Below are positions 54,238 to 62,497 of a DNA stretch of 64,000 nucleotides, in pieces. The position numbers and the translations under genes are program-made. Numbering within the stretch: position 1 is the stretch's first letter; the number at the start of each line of letters is the position of its first letter. The notes under the pieces are model-generated. The model was not told the origin of the DNA, searched no databases, and was given only the letters and a program-made list of their open reading frames with translations. Source of the stretch: Sulfobacillus acidophilus. Its GTDB lineage: Bacteria; Bacillota; Sulfobacillia; Sulfobacillales; Sulfobacillaceae. The stretch spans positions 1 through 64,000 of the forward strand of contig PXYV01000013.1 in the NCBI GenBank assembly GCA_003023745.1. The letters are read 5' to 3'.

Positions 54238-55002
54238 ATGAGCGGATGGGAATATCGAATGGGTAGAATTTTTCAAAGTGACGGGAGGACAGTGATCCTA
54301 CCAGTCGACCATGGTGTTACGCTTGGGCATGTCGTCGGTCTACAAGATCCTGCCAGCACGGTCGAAAACTTATTGATGAGTTCGCCAGATGCAATCTTAC
54401 TCAACCGAGGATTGGCGCGCGTTGCGGGGAAATCTCTGAATCATCTCAGAGCGCCGGCGCGTATTTTGAATGTCGACAATGTGTTTTTGAATGACGACTC
54501 TTTAGTTCATGAGTCGATTGCATCAATCCAAGCAGCTGTCGTTGAAGGGTATGATGCCGTAAAGACTCTATTGCCATGGGACGGGACAATTCGAGAAAGG
54601 ATGGATAGCTGTCGGTTGGTGTCGGAACTGATCGATGAAAGTCGACAATGGCAGATTCCCATTATTGTTGAACCCACCTTTTTACGTGAGTCACATCCAG
54701 TGGGAAAAAGTCTATCGGATTGTGTACGGGTAGCCTTCGAGTTGGGTGCTGACATATTAAAAATTCCGTATCCGGGTTCTTTGGAAGTATTGGGACAGTG
54801 GGTGGAGTCGTTTAAGGTTCCGCTGGTCTTACTCGGAGGTCCCGATGCGGGTAGTGACGAGGCGGTTCTCCATTTCGTGAAACAATCGATGAGCATCGGT
54901 GTTAAAGGCGTAGCTATTGGTCGTAAGGTATGGCAGCGGCCGATGCCGGAAGCTCGAGATTTTATGAGAGAACTCGTTTCGGTAGTGCATGGCAACCTTT
55001 AG
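54238..55002 (+). CDS. DhnA/LacD-type class I aldolase
   Basis: 254 residues from ATG 54238 (TAGGAGG upstream). It resembles DhnA/LsrF/FbaB class I aldolases: ILPVDHGVTLGHVVGLQDP at the N-terminus, LNRGLARV, KTLLPWDG, and the Schiff-base Lys in GADILKIPYPG, followed by LLGGPDAGSDE (phosphate-binding Gly loop) and GVKGVAIGRKVWQR. It cleaves or condenses a phosphorylated ketose to give dihydroxyacetone phosphate and an aldehyde. Between a PfkB kinase and an FGGY kinase it is the central step of the pathway. Sulfofructose- or AI-2-type substrates belong to the same family but are not specifically supported. Confidence 0.83.
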   Translation: MSGWEYRMGRIFQSDGRTVILPVDHGVTLGHVVGLQDPASTVENLLMSSPDAILLNRGLARVAGKSLNHLRAPARILNVDNVFLNDDSLVHESIASIQAAVVEGYDAVKTLLPWDGTIRERMDSCRLVSELIDESRQWQIPIIVEPTFLRESHPVGKSLSDCVRVAFELGADILKIPYPGSLEVLGQWVESFKVPLVLLGGPDAGSDEAVLHFVKQSMSIGVKGVAIGRKVWQRPMPEARDFMRELVSVVHGNL

Positions 55003-55049
55003 CAAGGTAAGCGTTACAGATTCGTTATGTAGGTGAGGGGTAGGGACAG

Positions 55050-56501
55050 ATGGCTACTATAGACGCGTATCTGGGTCTTGATTTGGGAACACAGGGGCTG
55101 AAAGCACTTGCGATAACCGACGATGGCCGCGTTTTGTGGCGAACTCGGGTCGCCTACCCCACTCAATACCTTCATGAAGGGTGGGAGGAACAAAGTCCAG
55201 GCGATTGGCAAGATGCGGTCAATCAAGTCCTCGCTCACGCCGCATCTTTACCATATAAATGGCGCGCACTGGGAATCTCTGGACAAATGCATACGACGGT
55301 GATGTGTAACGGCGAAGGGCAAGCATTGCGAAACGCAATTTTATGGTCCGATCGACGGAGCGATCAAGTGGTCAATGATGTGAAGAAGAAGTTTGGGGTC
55401 GACTATTTGCGATCGTTGGTCGGGAATGTGCCGTTGACCAATTTTTCATTAATGCATCTTTTGTGGGTGCGACAATACGAAAGCGAACGATATAGGGAGA
55501 TTCGCCATGTGGCGATAGCTAAGGACTGGATTCGCTGGTGGCTGACGGGCGAATGGAACATTGATCCGACTGATGCATCAGGGACCTATTTACTAGATGT
55601 TGAGAATAGGACGTGGTCGACGGACTTGGCGCGTGATCTAGAGGTGGATCTGTCATGGTGGGGATCCTTAAGAAATTCCCACGAATGGGGAGGGGTTTTA
55701 ATACGCGGACCTGAGAAGTTGCGGGGCCTTCCAGTGGTTGTGGGAGCTGGAGATCAGGCTGCTAGTGCCGTCGGTACAGGACTTAGTACTGGAGAACTCG
55801 GATTGTCGTTAGGTAGTAGTGGCGTTCTGTTTTGGTTGATCAATCCTTTCTCAATTCCTAAGAACAACTCGGTGCATGTGTTTTGTCATGCATTGAATGG
55901 GATGTGGCACTGGATGACCGTAACTCAAAGCGCAGCTACAGCCTATAAGTGGATGCAAGAGCAATTTTATCCTAACTCGACATATCAGGATGTTGATGCA
56001 GATGTAGCGCGTGTTGCACTCGGAGCTGAAGGAGTTATTTTTTGGCCGTATTTATCCGGAGAGCGGTCACCAATTTTGGAACCGAAGGCTTGGAGCGGCT
56101 TTGTTGGATTGACTGCCTCCCATGGACGGCAGGTATTAGCCAGGGCTGTGATGGAAGGGGTAACATTCAGTTTAAAGCACTGTTGGGATGCCATGAATAG
56201 TGAAGAAACTATAGTGCCGCAACAGATTGTATTGACAGGTGGGGGTAGCAAGAGTTCTATCTGGAATCAAATTGTTGCGGATGTCCTGAATATGCCGATA
56301 ATGATAATAACGGATGACGGAGCTGCTGCAGGGGCGGCTTGGTTGGCACGTTGTGCTTTTGAGAATGAGTGGACACAATATCCGCGACATGTAGTGAGTG
56401 AGGTCGTTCCACAAGCGCGCAATGTCCGGCAATATCGTGAAATCTACGACCAATACCGTGATATCGTAAGTCATTTAGAGCCTCTATGGGCGTATTTGTG
56501 A
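55050..56501 (+). CDS. FGGY-family carbohydrate kinase, xylulokinase-like (second)
   Basis: 483 residues. YLGLDLGTQGLKALAITDDG, ALGISGQMHTTVMCNG (GQMH, as in xylulokinase), NAILWSDRRSDQ, VVGAGDQAASAVGTG (catalytic Asp) and the FGGY region PYLSGERSPILEPKAWSGFVGL. It ends the operon. It is only distantly similar to the kinase at 50767, so the two probably act on different sugars or anomers. Last gene before a hairpin and the convergent isocitrate dehydrogenase gene. Confidence 0.88.
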   Translation: MATIDAYLGLDLGTQGLKALAITDDGRVLWRTRVAYPTQYLHEGWEEQSPGDWQDAVNQVLAHAASLPYKWRALGISGQMHTTVMCNGEGQALRNAILWSDRRSDQVVNDVKKKFGVDYLRSLVGNVPLTNFSLMHLLWVRQYESERYREIRHVAIAKDWIRWWLTGEWNIDPTDASGTYLLDVENRTWSTDLARDLEVDLSWWGSLRNSHEWGGVLIRGPEKLRGLPVVVGAGDQAASAVGTGLSTGELGLSLGSSGVLFWLINPFSIPKNNSVHVFCHALNGMWHWMTVTQSAATAYKWMQEQFYPNSTYQDVDADVARVALGAEGVIFWPYLSGERSPILEPKAWSGFVGLTASHGRQVLARAVMEGVTFSLKHCWDAMNSEETIVPQQIVLTGGGSKSSIWNQIVADVLNMPIMIITDDGAAAGAAWLARCAFENEWTQYPRHVVSEVVPQARNVRQYREIYDQYRDIVSHLEPLWAYL

Positions 56502-56659
56502 CCTCAGTCTTACCGTGAGTATTATGTGGTTGACCGCGATGTTGAGGACACGTTTGCTGTGGAAGAAGTATTTTGGAACGAGGAACGGGTCACTTTTGTG
56601 GCTCCATCGGATGAGGCATTGGACCATAATAAGATTTGCTATAGTGTGCCTAACAGCAA

Positions 56660-56677
56660 GGCGGCCAAACGGCCGCC
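56660..56677. terminator. GC-rich hairpin between convergent genes
   Basis: GGCGGCC and GGCCGCC pair around AAAC. On the minus strand it is followed by TTGCTGTTAGG. Likely a shared terminator for the kinase operon and the isocitrate dehydrogenase gene. Confidence 0.5.
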
Positions 56678-56722
56678 ATGGTTGCTTGGGATTGGTGATG
56701 GGATTGATTCTTGCCGTATGAC

Positions 56723-58165
56723 CTATCCATGCACAGCCGAAAAGCCGGGAACGCCATCAAAGAAGTAGAGGTTTTCGGTTTTGATGGGTTCAAATCCGGC
56801 TTGGGTGATCTCCTGGAGCAAAGACACCACGTGCGATGGCGGGATGGGTTCGTTGTTGTCGCCCATAAATCGACACCGCCAATGATCGGTGCAAAAAGTT
56901 TCAGGCAATCCATCCGGCCACACTTTGATTCCGCGATTGGTAATGACCCGCAGGCGGAGAGACCCGTAGGTCACCCGGCTCAAAGCGTCGCCCAAGTCAT
57001 TGGGACTTCCGGCATCCCAATCCAAAAATACATCGACGCCAACCAGTCGCTTATCAGGTTTGGTCTGGACCTGTTGGTGCCATAAGGTCATAGGTTGCGC
57101 TAAGTCGTAGGAAACCGGCGTCAACACCTTGGGTGTTTCCCCGAGTCGGTCAATGACTGCGGTCGCAAATTCGGCGGTGCCGACTTTTTGGCGGCTTACA
57201 CCGTCAGTAAAAATGTCATAGGTATGGACACCGTCTTCAATAGTCTTCAGCCAGGCGTTGTGGACTTGCGTGGCCACCGCAAACTGTTGCAGGTGAACCA
57301 ACATCATAACAGCTGCCAGCAACAGTCCCGAAGGGTTGGCACGGTTTTGCCCTGCGACTCGCGGGGCAGATCCGTGAATCGCCTCGAACATGGCGCATTG
57401 ATCGCCGATATTGGCAGACCCCGCCAGTCCTACAGACCCTGCGATTTGCGCAGCGACATCGGAGAGCACGTCGCCATACAAATTTGGCATGACAATGACA
57501 TCAAACATTTCTGGGGTATCAGCGAGCTTGGCGGCCCCAATGTCCACAATCCAGGTTTCGTGTTCAAGGTCCGGATATTCCGTGGCAATTTCATCAAAGA
57601 TCTTATGAAATAAGCCGTCGGTCATTTTCATAATATTGTCTTTGACAAAACAGGTAACCTTTTTGCGTTGATGTGCGCGGGCGTACTCAAAGGCATATCG
57701 GATGACTTTTTCCGAACCAGGCCGTGTAATGAGTTTTAGGCATTGATAGACTTGGGCGGTTTGCCGGTGTTCAATGCCGGCGTACAAGTCCTCTTCGTTT
57801 TCGCGGATGATGACGACGTTCATGGTCGGATGCAAGGTGTGGACAAACGGTGCGTAGGAAACACTGGGCCGCACGTTGGCATAAAGCCCTAATGCTTTGC
57901 GTGTGGTGACGTTCAGGCTCTTATACCCGCCGCCTTGCGGCGTTGTAATGGGCGCCTTAAGAAATACCCGAGTGCGACGCAGTGATTCCCAGGCCCCCGG
58001 ATCCATGCCCGTGTCCACGCCGCGTAGATATACTTTTTCACCGATCTCTATGGTCTCAATGGCGATGTTGGCTCCGGCGCTTTGAATAATCCGTAGTGTC
58101 GCTTCCATAATTTCCGGACCGATGCCGTCGCCATAGGCGACGGTGATTGGAGTTGGTGCTGCCAT
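56723..58165 (-). CDS. icd: NADP-type isocitrate dehydrogenase with C-terminal extension
   Basis: 480 residues. N-terminal VAYGDGIGPEIMEATLRII, substrate-binding Ser and Arg residues in YKSLNVTTRKALGLYANVRPSVSY, IIRENEEDLYAGIEH, the catalytic Lys in VTCFVKDNIMKMTDG and the metal Asp in VIVMPNLYGDVLSDVAAQIAGS. It oxidises isocitrate to 2-oxoglutarate in the TCA cycle. About 140 residues after the core (from DRLGETPKVLTP) form a C-terminal domain, as in the long Thermus-type enzyme of about 496 residues. It is a housekeeping gene on the minus strand, convergent with the sugar operon. Confidence 0.9.
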   Translation of the reverse strand: MAAPTPITVAYGDGIGPEIMEATLRIIQSAGANIAIETIEIGEKVYLRGVDTGMDPGAWESLRRTRVFLKAPITTPQGGGYKSLNVTTRKALGLYANVRPSVSYAPFVHTLHPTMNVVIIRENEEDLYAGIEHRQTAQVYQCLKLITRPGSEKVIRYAFEYARAHQRKKVTCFVKDNIMKMTDGLFHKIFDEIATEYPDLEHETWIVDIGAAKLADTPEMFDVIVMPNLYGDVLSDVAAQIAGSVGLAGSANIGDQCAMFEAIHGSAPRVAGQNRANPSGLLLAAVMMLVHLQQFAVATQVHNAWLKTIEDGVHTYDIFTDGVSRQKVGTAEFATAVIDRLGETPKVLTPVSYDLAQPMTLWHQQVQTKPDKRLVGVDVFLDWDAGSPNDLGDALSRVTYGSLRLRVITNRGIKVWPDGLPETFCTDHWRCRFMGDNNEPIPPSHVVSLLQEITQAGFEPIKTENLYFFDGVPGFSAVHG

Positions 58166-58193
58166 CCCTCAATTCCCCCTTGTCGTGTGCATG

Positions 58194-58355
58194 CTAATCC
58201 AGGCGTCCGAGGCCGCCACAGGTCGGGCACGTGATCCATCCGCTCCCGTGACAAATTGGGCAAGACTTTTGCTCGTCCGGGGTTGGCTTCGCTTGATGCA
58301 GGGCTTCCCCTGGACACGTAATCTCGCCATTGCCGTTGCAAGTTTCACAATCCAT
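58194..58355 (-). CDS. Small zinc-finger protein with three CxxCxGxG motifs
   Basis: 53 residues from ATG 58355, with GAGGAGGT nine bases upstream. Three motifs, CETCNGNG, CPICHGSG and CPTCGGLG, plus one extra Cys (TCPGEA), are those of the DnaJ zinc-binding domain, here as a miniprotein with no J-domain. It probably binds one or two zinc ions and may assist redox or chaperone functions. Upstream of the isocitrate dehydrogenase gene on the same strand (28 bp), so they may be co-transcribed. Confidence 0.8.
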   Translation of the reverse strand: MDCETCNGNGEITCPGEALHQAKPTPDEQKSCPICHGSGWITCPTCGGLGRLD

Positions 58356-58931
58356 GTCTTTGACCTCCTCGTCGATGTATAACCGGCTCTCGTCTCCTCT
58401 TCTGTCTGTCTTTTCTATGGCCGATTTGCCCGGACGGTATCCAGTGGCCATTTCCGGACAAGGCGCATCGTGCAAATTGCAGATGAGCCATTTCCCCTTC
58501 TTGGGGAGCGCACGAAGACCTGGGGGGTCGTCCTTGGCCGCTCATGGTGCCAGGCTAAGGGTTTTCAACAGTAGACTATGGTTTAGCCTGTCGCCAGGGC
58601 CGATCGGCGCTGGGTCAAGTCGCGTTTCGACAATTGAACCACCAGCCTTTTGAAACGCATACCGTTTTAGGAAGTGATGCACCCGCCCTGTCTTAGCCAG
58701 CTGCTGACTCAGCCTGGTATTATGACCGGGTGAGTGCACGTCAAATGGCCGTTCGCGCCGTGGGGTGGGACACCCCACCTTATAGCGGTACACGGACGGC
58801 GAGCGATGTATTGATGGATAGATGTCACGGTCACCTCCCACTGCCTATTAACGAAACAAGTATCGCGACAAAATTAGCAGATGTCAAGCGACGACATCAC
58901 CACATTTTGATTGTGGAAACCGCCCTCCAAA
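58356..58931. other. Intergenic region, no recognised gene
   Basis: About 575 bp. Only overlapping short frames without ribosome binding sites. It should carry the promoter for the zinc-finger/isocitrate dehydrogenase pair. Confidence 0.45.
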
Positions 58932-59219
58932 TTAATCCCGGTCGGGCAAAGTGAGCAGATCTAACAAGTCACGGATTGCGCGGCCCCGCTGTAGGGGGTG
59001 GCGCATGGGTATATCCGAATGAATTTCATAGCGGTTTTGCCGCCCATCGCGAAAGCGGCTAATATATCCAGCGTCCTCTAGATCATCTAAAATACGCTGC
59101 ACGGCTCGCTCGGTAATGCCAACCGTCACCGCGATCTCCCGGGCAGTCATGCGACCGCCGTTGCGCCTTACACACAGTAAGACTTGGGCATGATTTGTGA
59201 GAAACGTCCACTCCGACAT
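58932..59219 (-). CDS. Small winged-helix transcription regulator
   Basis: 95 residues. The fold-defining stretch TAREIAVTVGITERAVQRILDDLEDAGYISRFRDGRQNRYEIH is a MarR/ArsR-like helix-turn-helix and wing. There is no metal-binding Cys set, so an ArsR metal sensor is unlikely. It is alone on its strand. Target unknown. Confidence 0.75.
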   Translation of the reverse strand: MSEWTFLTNHAQVLLCVRRNGGRMTAREIAVTVGITERAVQRILDDLEDAGYISRFRDGRQNRYEIHSDIPMRHPLQRGRAIRDLLDLLTLPDRD

Positions 59220-59861
59220 GGCTTCTCCTCATCAACCTGGTTGTGCCCTATGATACGGTAAAGCGGCCGTGCTTGACTAGCTCCGGGAGAAGGGGCGGCA
59301 AATTGACGTGGGTAAAATCCGACGTCTGGCGCTTCAATATAAGATCAAGCTGGTGGGATTTGGACAATCTTGGCGAGGCGGTCCCGAGCTCTAAATCCTC
59401 ACCCGAGATTGACCAAATCTCAGACCATGGGTCAGTCTAGGTAAATCCGTCCGAGGGAACAGACTACAGTTTTCACTAATCGAACGAAATGGTCCACCAG
59501 GCCATTACCACCGCACATCACGAAGTCCGGCATGTTTGCGATTTGAAGCAAATCATGGGGATGAATGGGAGCCCCCCGCTAGAAGATTGGCGGTCGCCGC
59601 TTCATCGGTGCCTTCGTGGCCACCCCACTCTGTGGCTCAAGTCTGCCGCCACGGTGTCGATTGGAGCTTTCACAATGTGCGCCACGAATTCGCCATCATA
59701 TCGGTGTGCGTGTGCATGAACGCACTCAGCCGCAGGACAAAATTACAGAACTACCTCTCTCTGGGGCTGGGACTAAGAACCAAACATGCGCGACTGCCGC
59801 TGTTGGTAACATTGGGCACGGCTGTGGCGTTTTGTTGTTCATGAGGGGAGTGGCTAACGCT
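59220..59861. other. Divergent intergenic region upstream of the beta-propeller gene
   Basis: About 640 bp. The frame of the downstream protein extends back to 59616, but that extension is not secretory and lacks a ribosome binding site. No other gene is convincing. Confidence 0.45.
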
Positions 59862-61658
59862 ATGAAGACGCGTGTCCTGGCTCTTGTTACCGGCGCAATC
59901 ACACTTGGGTTTTGTATTGTGGCGGCGGCAAAACCAGTTGTGCGCGCAGCACACTCGAGGGTCTCTTCTTTTCAAGCGTCCTTTCTCACGATTGCGCATC
60001 GAAGTGCTCTACACCTGCCACCAGCGGGGACTGGTCTTGTTCTTTCAGGGTGGGTTCAGTTTCTCTCGTCCAGAGACGGATTTGTGCTGGCCCGCCGCAG
60101 ACACGAGCTTGGCTTGTTGGCAACCAATGACGTCGGCGTCAAGTGGCACCCGGTCCCTACGCCGCCAGGTCTCGAAGCGGTCGACATGGTGTCCCTGAAG
60201 TCCGGATGGGTGCTTCTCGCGCATAACCCGGGGCAACCCGCAACCCAGCTCGAATTCACCCGTGATGGCGGTCGGCTTTGGCAACGGCCACTGGCATCTT
60301 GGCCCCGGGGCCGATCCATCACGGCGATGGACTTTCTGAGCAACCGGCTGGGGTGGGTCGAATTGCAAGGCACCGGCCCGAACGGTCTTCCCGTGTGGTC
60401 GCTCGAGGGGACCAAAAACGGCGGCACTACCTGGACCCCGCTGGCAATGCCGCGCCCCGTCGAGAATACCATCGCTCCCATCATCGAGTTCATTTCTCCT
60501 AGCATAGGCTGGATGCTTTGTTCCGGAGAACCCAGTGCAGGGTTTCAAGAAAAGTGGTTGTATCAGACGACTAACGGCGGCCGGGATTGGCATCTGGTGG
60601 CGTCCAGCACCAATAATTCCCTTTCGGGCGGCGGCTATGCCAGCCTTATGTCGTTTGTCAGTCCTGCCGTGGGGTACCTCTCCTTCGCACGCGGATCGGT
60701 GTTTCGCACGCAAGATGGGGGGCGCCACTGGATACGGGTGACAGCCTTTCCGTTTGCCCCTCAGGCTGAAGAACCGCTGTCCGGGATGTCCTTTGTCACA
60801 AGCCATACCGGCTTTGCCGTGGTTGCGGGCACGCTCTGGCGAACCAGCCATGGGGGGACCTCGTGGGATCCTCTGGCCCCGTCTCCTATTCCCACCGGTT
60901 CGATTAGTTTCGCATCAGTTCGCGATGGCTACACCTCGACCTTGGTCGGCGGGAGTGCGCTGATGAAAACGGTTGATGGCGGAGCCCGCTGGGTGCCGAC
61001 CGGGCCCCCGCAGAGCTTTTGGAACACCGTGCAGATGACTACGCCCACCACCGTCTGGGCCACCGGAATAGTCGGCAATGGCAGCAACCAGTGGCTCTAC
61101 GTCAGTCGCGGTGGTGGACCTTGGCGGCGAGTAGTAGTTCCAACCCGCGGATGGATACTGGGCACCGCCATGACGTCGTCCGGTCGAGGCTGGGTGCTCA
61201 GCGAATCGTCTACCCTCGGCCTATCCGATCTGTTCTATACAGCCAGCAATGGACGCCACTGGGAAAAACGGGCGTTGTCCTTTCCGGCGCAGGCGATCGC
61301 GGCTCCTACGCCCAGCGATATCTGGATCGCCGGATCGACAGCAAACGATACCATCCCCCTCGCCCTCTATCACAGTAGTGATGGCGGCCTGGCGTGGGAA
61401 ACGTATCGTCTGCCGGATCACGCCTTTGAGAGCGTGATTGGTGGGATTACCTTTCGCAATACCCAGTGGGGATGGTTTTGGACGGCATCTAGCCTCTATG
61501 TGACCCATAACGGCGGACACACCTGGGATGTCGAAACTACCCACCCTATTGCCTATATTGAGGGGGCCGACTTTGTCACGGCGCAAGATGGCTGGCTGAC
61601 CACATCCAGCGGACTCTATCACACAACCGATGGAGGCGCGACGTGGATTTCCGTGTAG
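59862..61658 (+). CDS. Secreted beta-propeller (BNR/Ycf48-like) protein
   Basis: 598 residues from ATG 59862, preceded by GAGGGGAG. A signal peptide (VLALVTGAITLGFCIVAAA..RA|AHS) leads to about twelve repeats containing variants of T-x-DGG-x-x-W (for example TRDGGRLWQ, TTNGGRDWH, TQDGGRHWI, TTDGGATW). These are the Asp-box/BNR repeats of propellers resembling Ycf48/HCF136 and sialidase-like folds. No catalytic residues of sialidases are evident. Probably an extracellular binding or assembly protein. It precedes the GrpE/Hsp70-like genes but with a 248-bp gap. Confidence 0.82.
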   Translation: MKTRVLALVTGAITLGFCIVAAAKPVVRAAHSRVSSFQASFLTIAHRSALHLPPAGTGLVLSGWVQFLSSRDGFVLARRRHELGLLATNDVGVKWHPVPTPPGLEAVDMVSLKSGWVLLAHNPGQPATQLEFTRDGGRLWQRPLASWPRGRSITAMDFLSNRLGWVELQGTGPNGLPVWSLEGTKNGGTTWTPLAMPRPVENTIAPIIEFISPSIGWMLCSGEPSAGFQEKWLYQTTNGGRDWHLVASSTNNSLSGGGYASLMSFVSPAVGYLSFARGSVFRTQDGGRHWIRVTAFPFAPQAEEPLSGMSFVTSHTGFAVVAGTLWRTSHGGTSWDPLAPSPIPTGSISFASVRDGYTSTLVGGSALMKTVDGGARWVPTGPPQSFWNTVQMTTPTTVWATGIVGNGSNQWLYVSRGGGPWRRVVVPTRGWILGTAMTSSGRGWVLSESSTLGLSDLFYTASNGRHWEKRALSFPAQAIAAPTPSDIWIAGSTANDTIPLALYHSSDGGLAWETYRLPDHAFESVIGGITFRNTQWGWFWTASSLYVTHNGGHTWDVETTHPIAYIEGADFVTAQDGWLTTSSGLYHTTDGGATWISV

Positions 61659-61906
61659 TGCCTTCCCCTCCTGGCCATGGTATCGAGGCCGATCGTTTTA
61701 CCTTAGGCCAAGTGCGCGGAGGCGAATCGGGGGATTTTTGGGGTGAAAGACACGGTTGGGCTTCCCAAGGGGCAGTGTTTGAGATTAAATAGGCATGAGG
61801 CACATGTTATGATGTGGTTTGTCGCGCATAGGAAAATTTGTTCGACGCATTTCGTGTCGAGCACCTTTTTGATGTAAGCCCAATCTGAATGATGGCGAGG
61901 AAAGCG

Positions 61907-62497
61907 ATGCAATGGCCTTGGCAGCGGAGTGACTACCGAACCGCACAGCAAGCAGAATATGATCAACGAATTGAACGCCTCAATCAGCGAGTCGACGCCC
62001 TGTATACCGAAATTTCTCATCAGACGACGATTCTAGAGCAGGTGCCGAAAATTGCCCGGATAGTCGTGAAGTCTTCCGGAGTGCTGGACGATCTGCTGGC
62101 CCAGGCGGAGAGTGACAAAAGTGCACATGAGGCGAGCGATCAAGCGAGAGAGCTCATTCTGAATCAAACGGCGGAATATTTGATGCGTTGGGTGGATGAA
62201 CTTTCCCGTGCCGTGATGCATCAGAACCAATCCGACTTGTGGAGCGACACCCATCACGTGTGGCTCAAGCAGGCAACAGCAGCATTAGAGAAAATGGGGT
62301 TTATAGAGATTCCGGTGCTCGGAAAACTTTTCGATCCGAAGGTAGCCCAGGCGGTAGGAACTGTTGTTGACACCGAACACCCCCCGTATGTGGTGGTTGA
62401 GGTCGTCGAAAGGGGCTATCTGAGGGCGGATCAACTTTGGCGCCGTGCCGCTGTCATTACTGTCGCGCCGCTTACCGAGAAGGGAGAAGAAATTTAG
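61907..62497 (+). CDS. GrpE-like nucleotide exchange factor
   Basis: 196 residues from ATG 61907 (GAGGAAAGCG before it). An N-terminal coiled coil (EYDQRIERLNQRVDALYTEI) and a C-terminal beta domain match GrpE: IPVLGKLFDPKVAQAVGTV (GrpE GxxFDPxxHEAV) and VVEVVERGYLRADQLWRRAAVITV (GrpE GY...RPAxVxV). It should release ADP from its Hsp70 partner. The gene immediately before an Hsp70-like gene (stop and start adjoin) supports this. It is divergent from standard GrpE and probably a second, specialised copy. Confidence 0.8.
   Translation: MQWPWQRSDYRTAQQAEYDQRIERLNQRVDALYTEISHQTTILEQVPKIARIVVKSSGVLDDLLAQAESDKSAHEASDQARELILNQTAEYLMRWVDELSRAVMHQNQSDLWSDTHHVWLKQATAALEKMGFIEIPVLGKLFDPKVAQAVGTVVDTEHPPYVVVEVVERGYLRADQLWRRAAVITVAPLTEKGEEI

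Noticed and set aside
53029-55002. Sulfoquinovose (sulfo-EMP) pathway
   Set aside because: PfkB kinase, LacD-type aldolase and a DeoR regulator fit by family, but no sulfoquinovosidase, isomerase or sulfolactaldehyde reductase was recognised nearby.
46922-56501. AI-2 (Lsr) uptake and processing operon
   Set aside because: The Rbs-type importer, FGGY kinase and LsrF-like aldolase match by family only. The kinases carry xylulokinase-like GQMH motifs, there are two of them plus a PfkB kinase, and LsrR and LsrG are absent.
59616-59861. Longer N-terminus for the beta-propeller protein
   Set aside because: The extension is not secretory, has no ribosome binding site, and a normal signal peptide starts at 59862.
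61800-61890. CIRCE/HrcA heat-shock operator before the GrpE-like gene
   Set aside because: The TTAGCACTC-N9-GAGTGCTAA pattern is not present.
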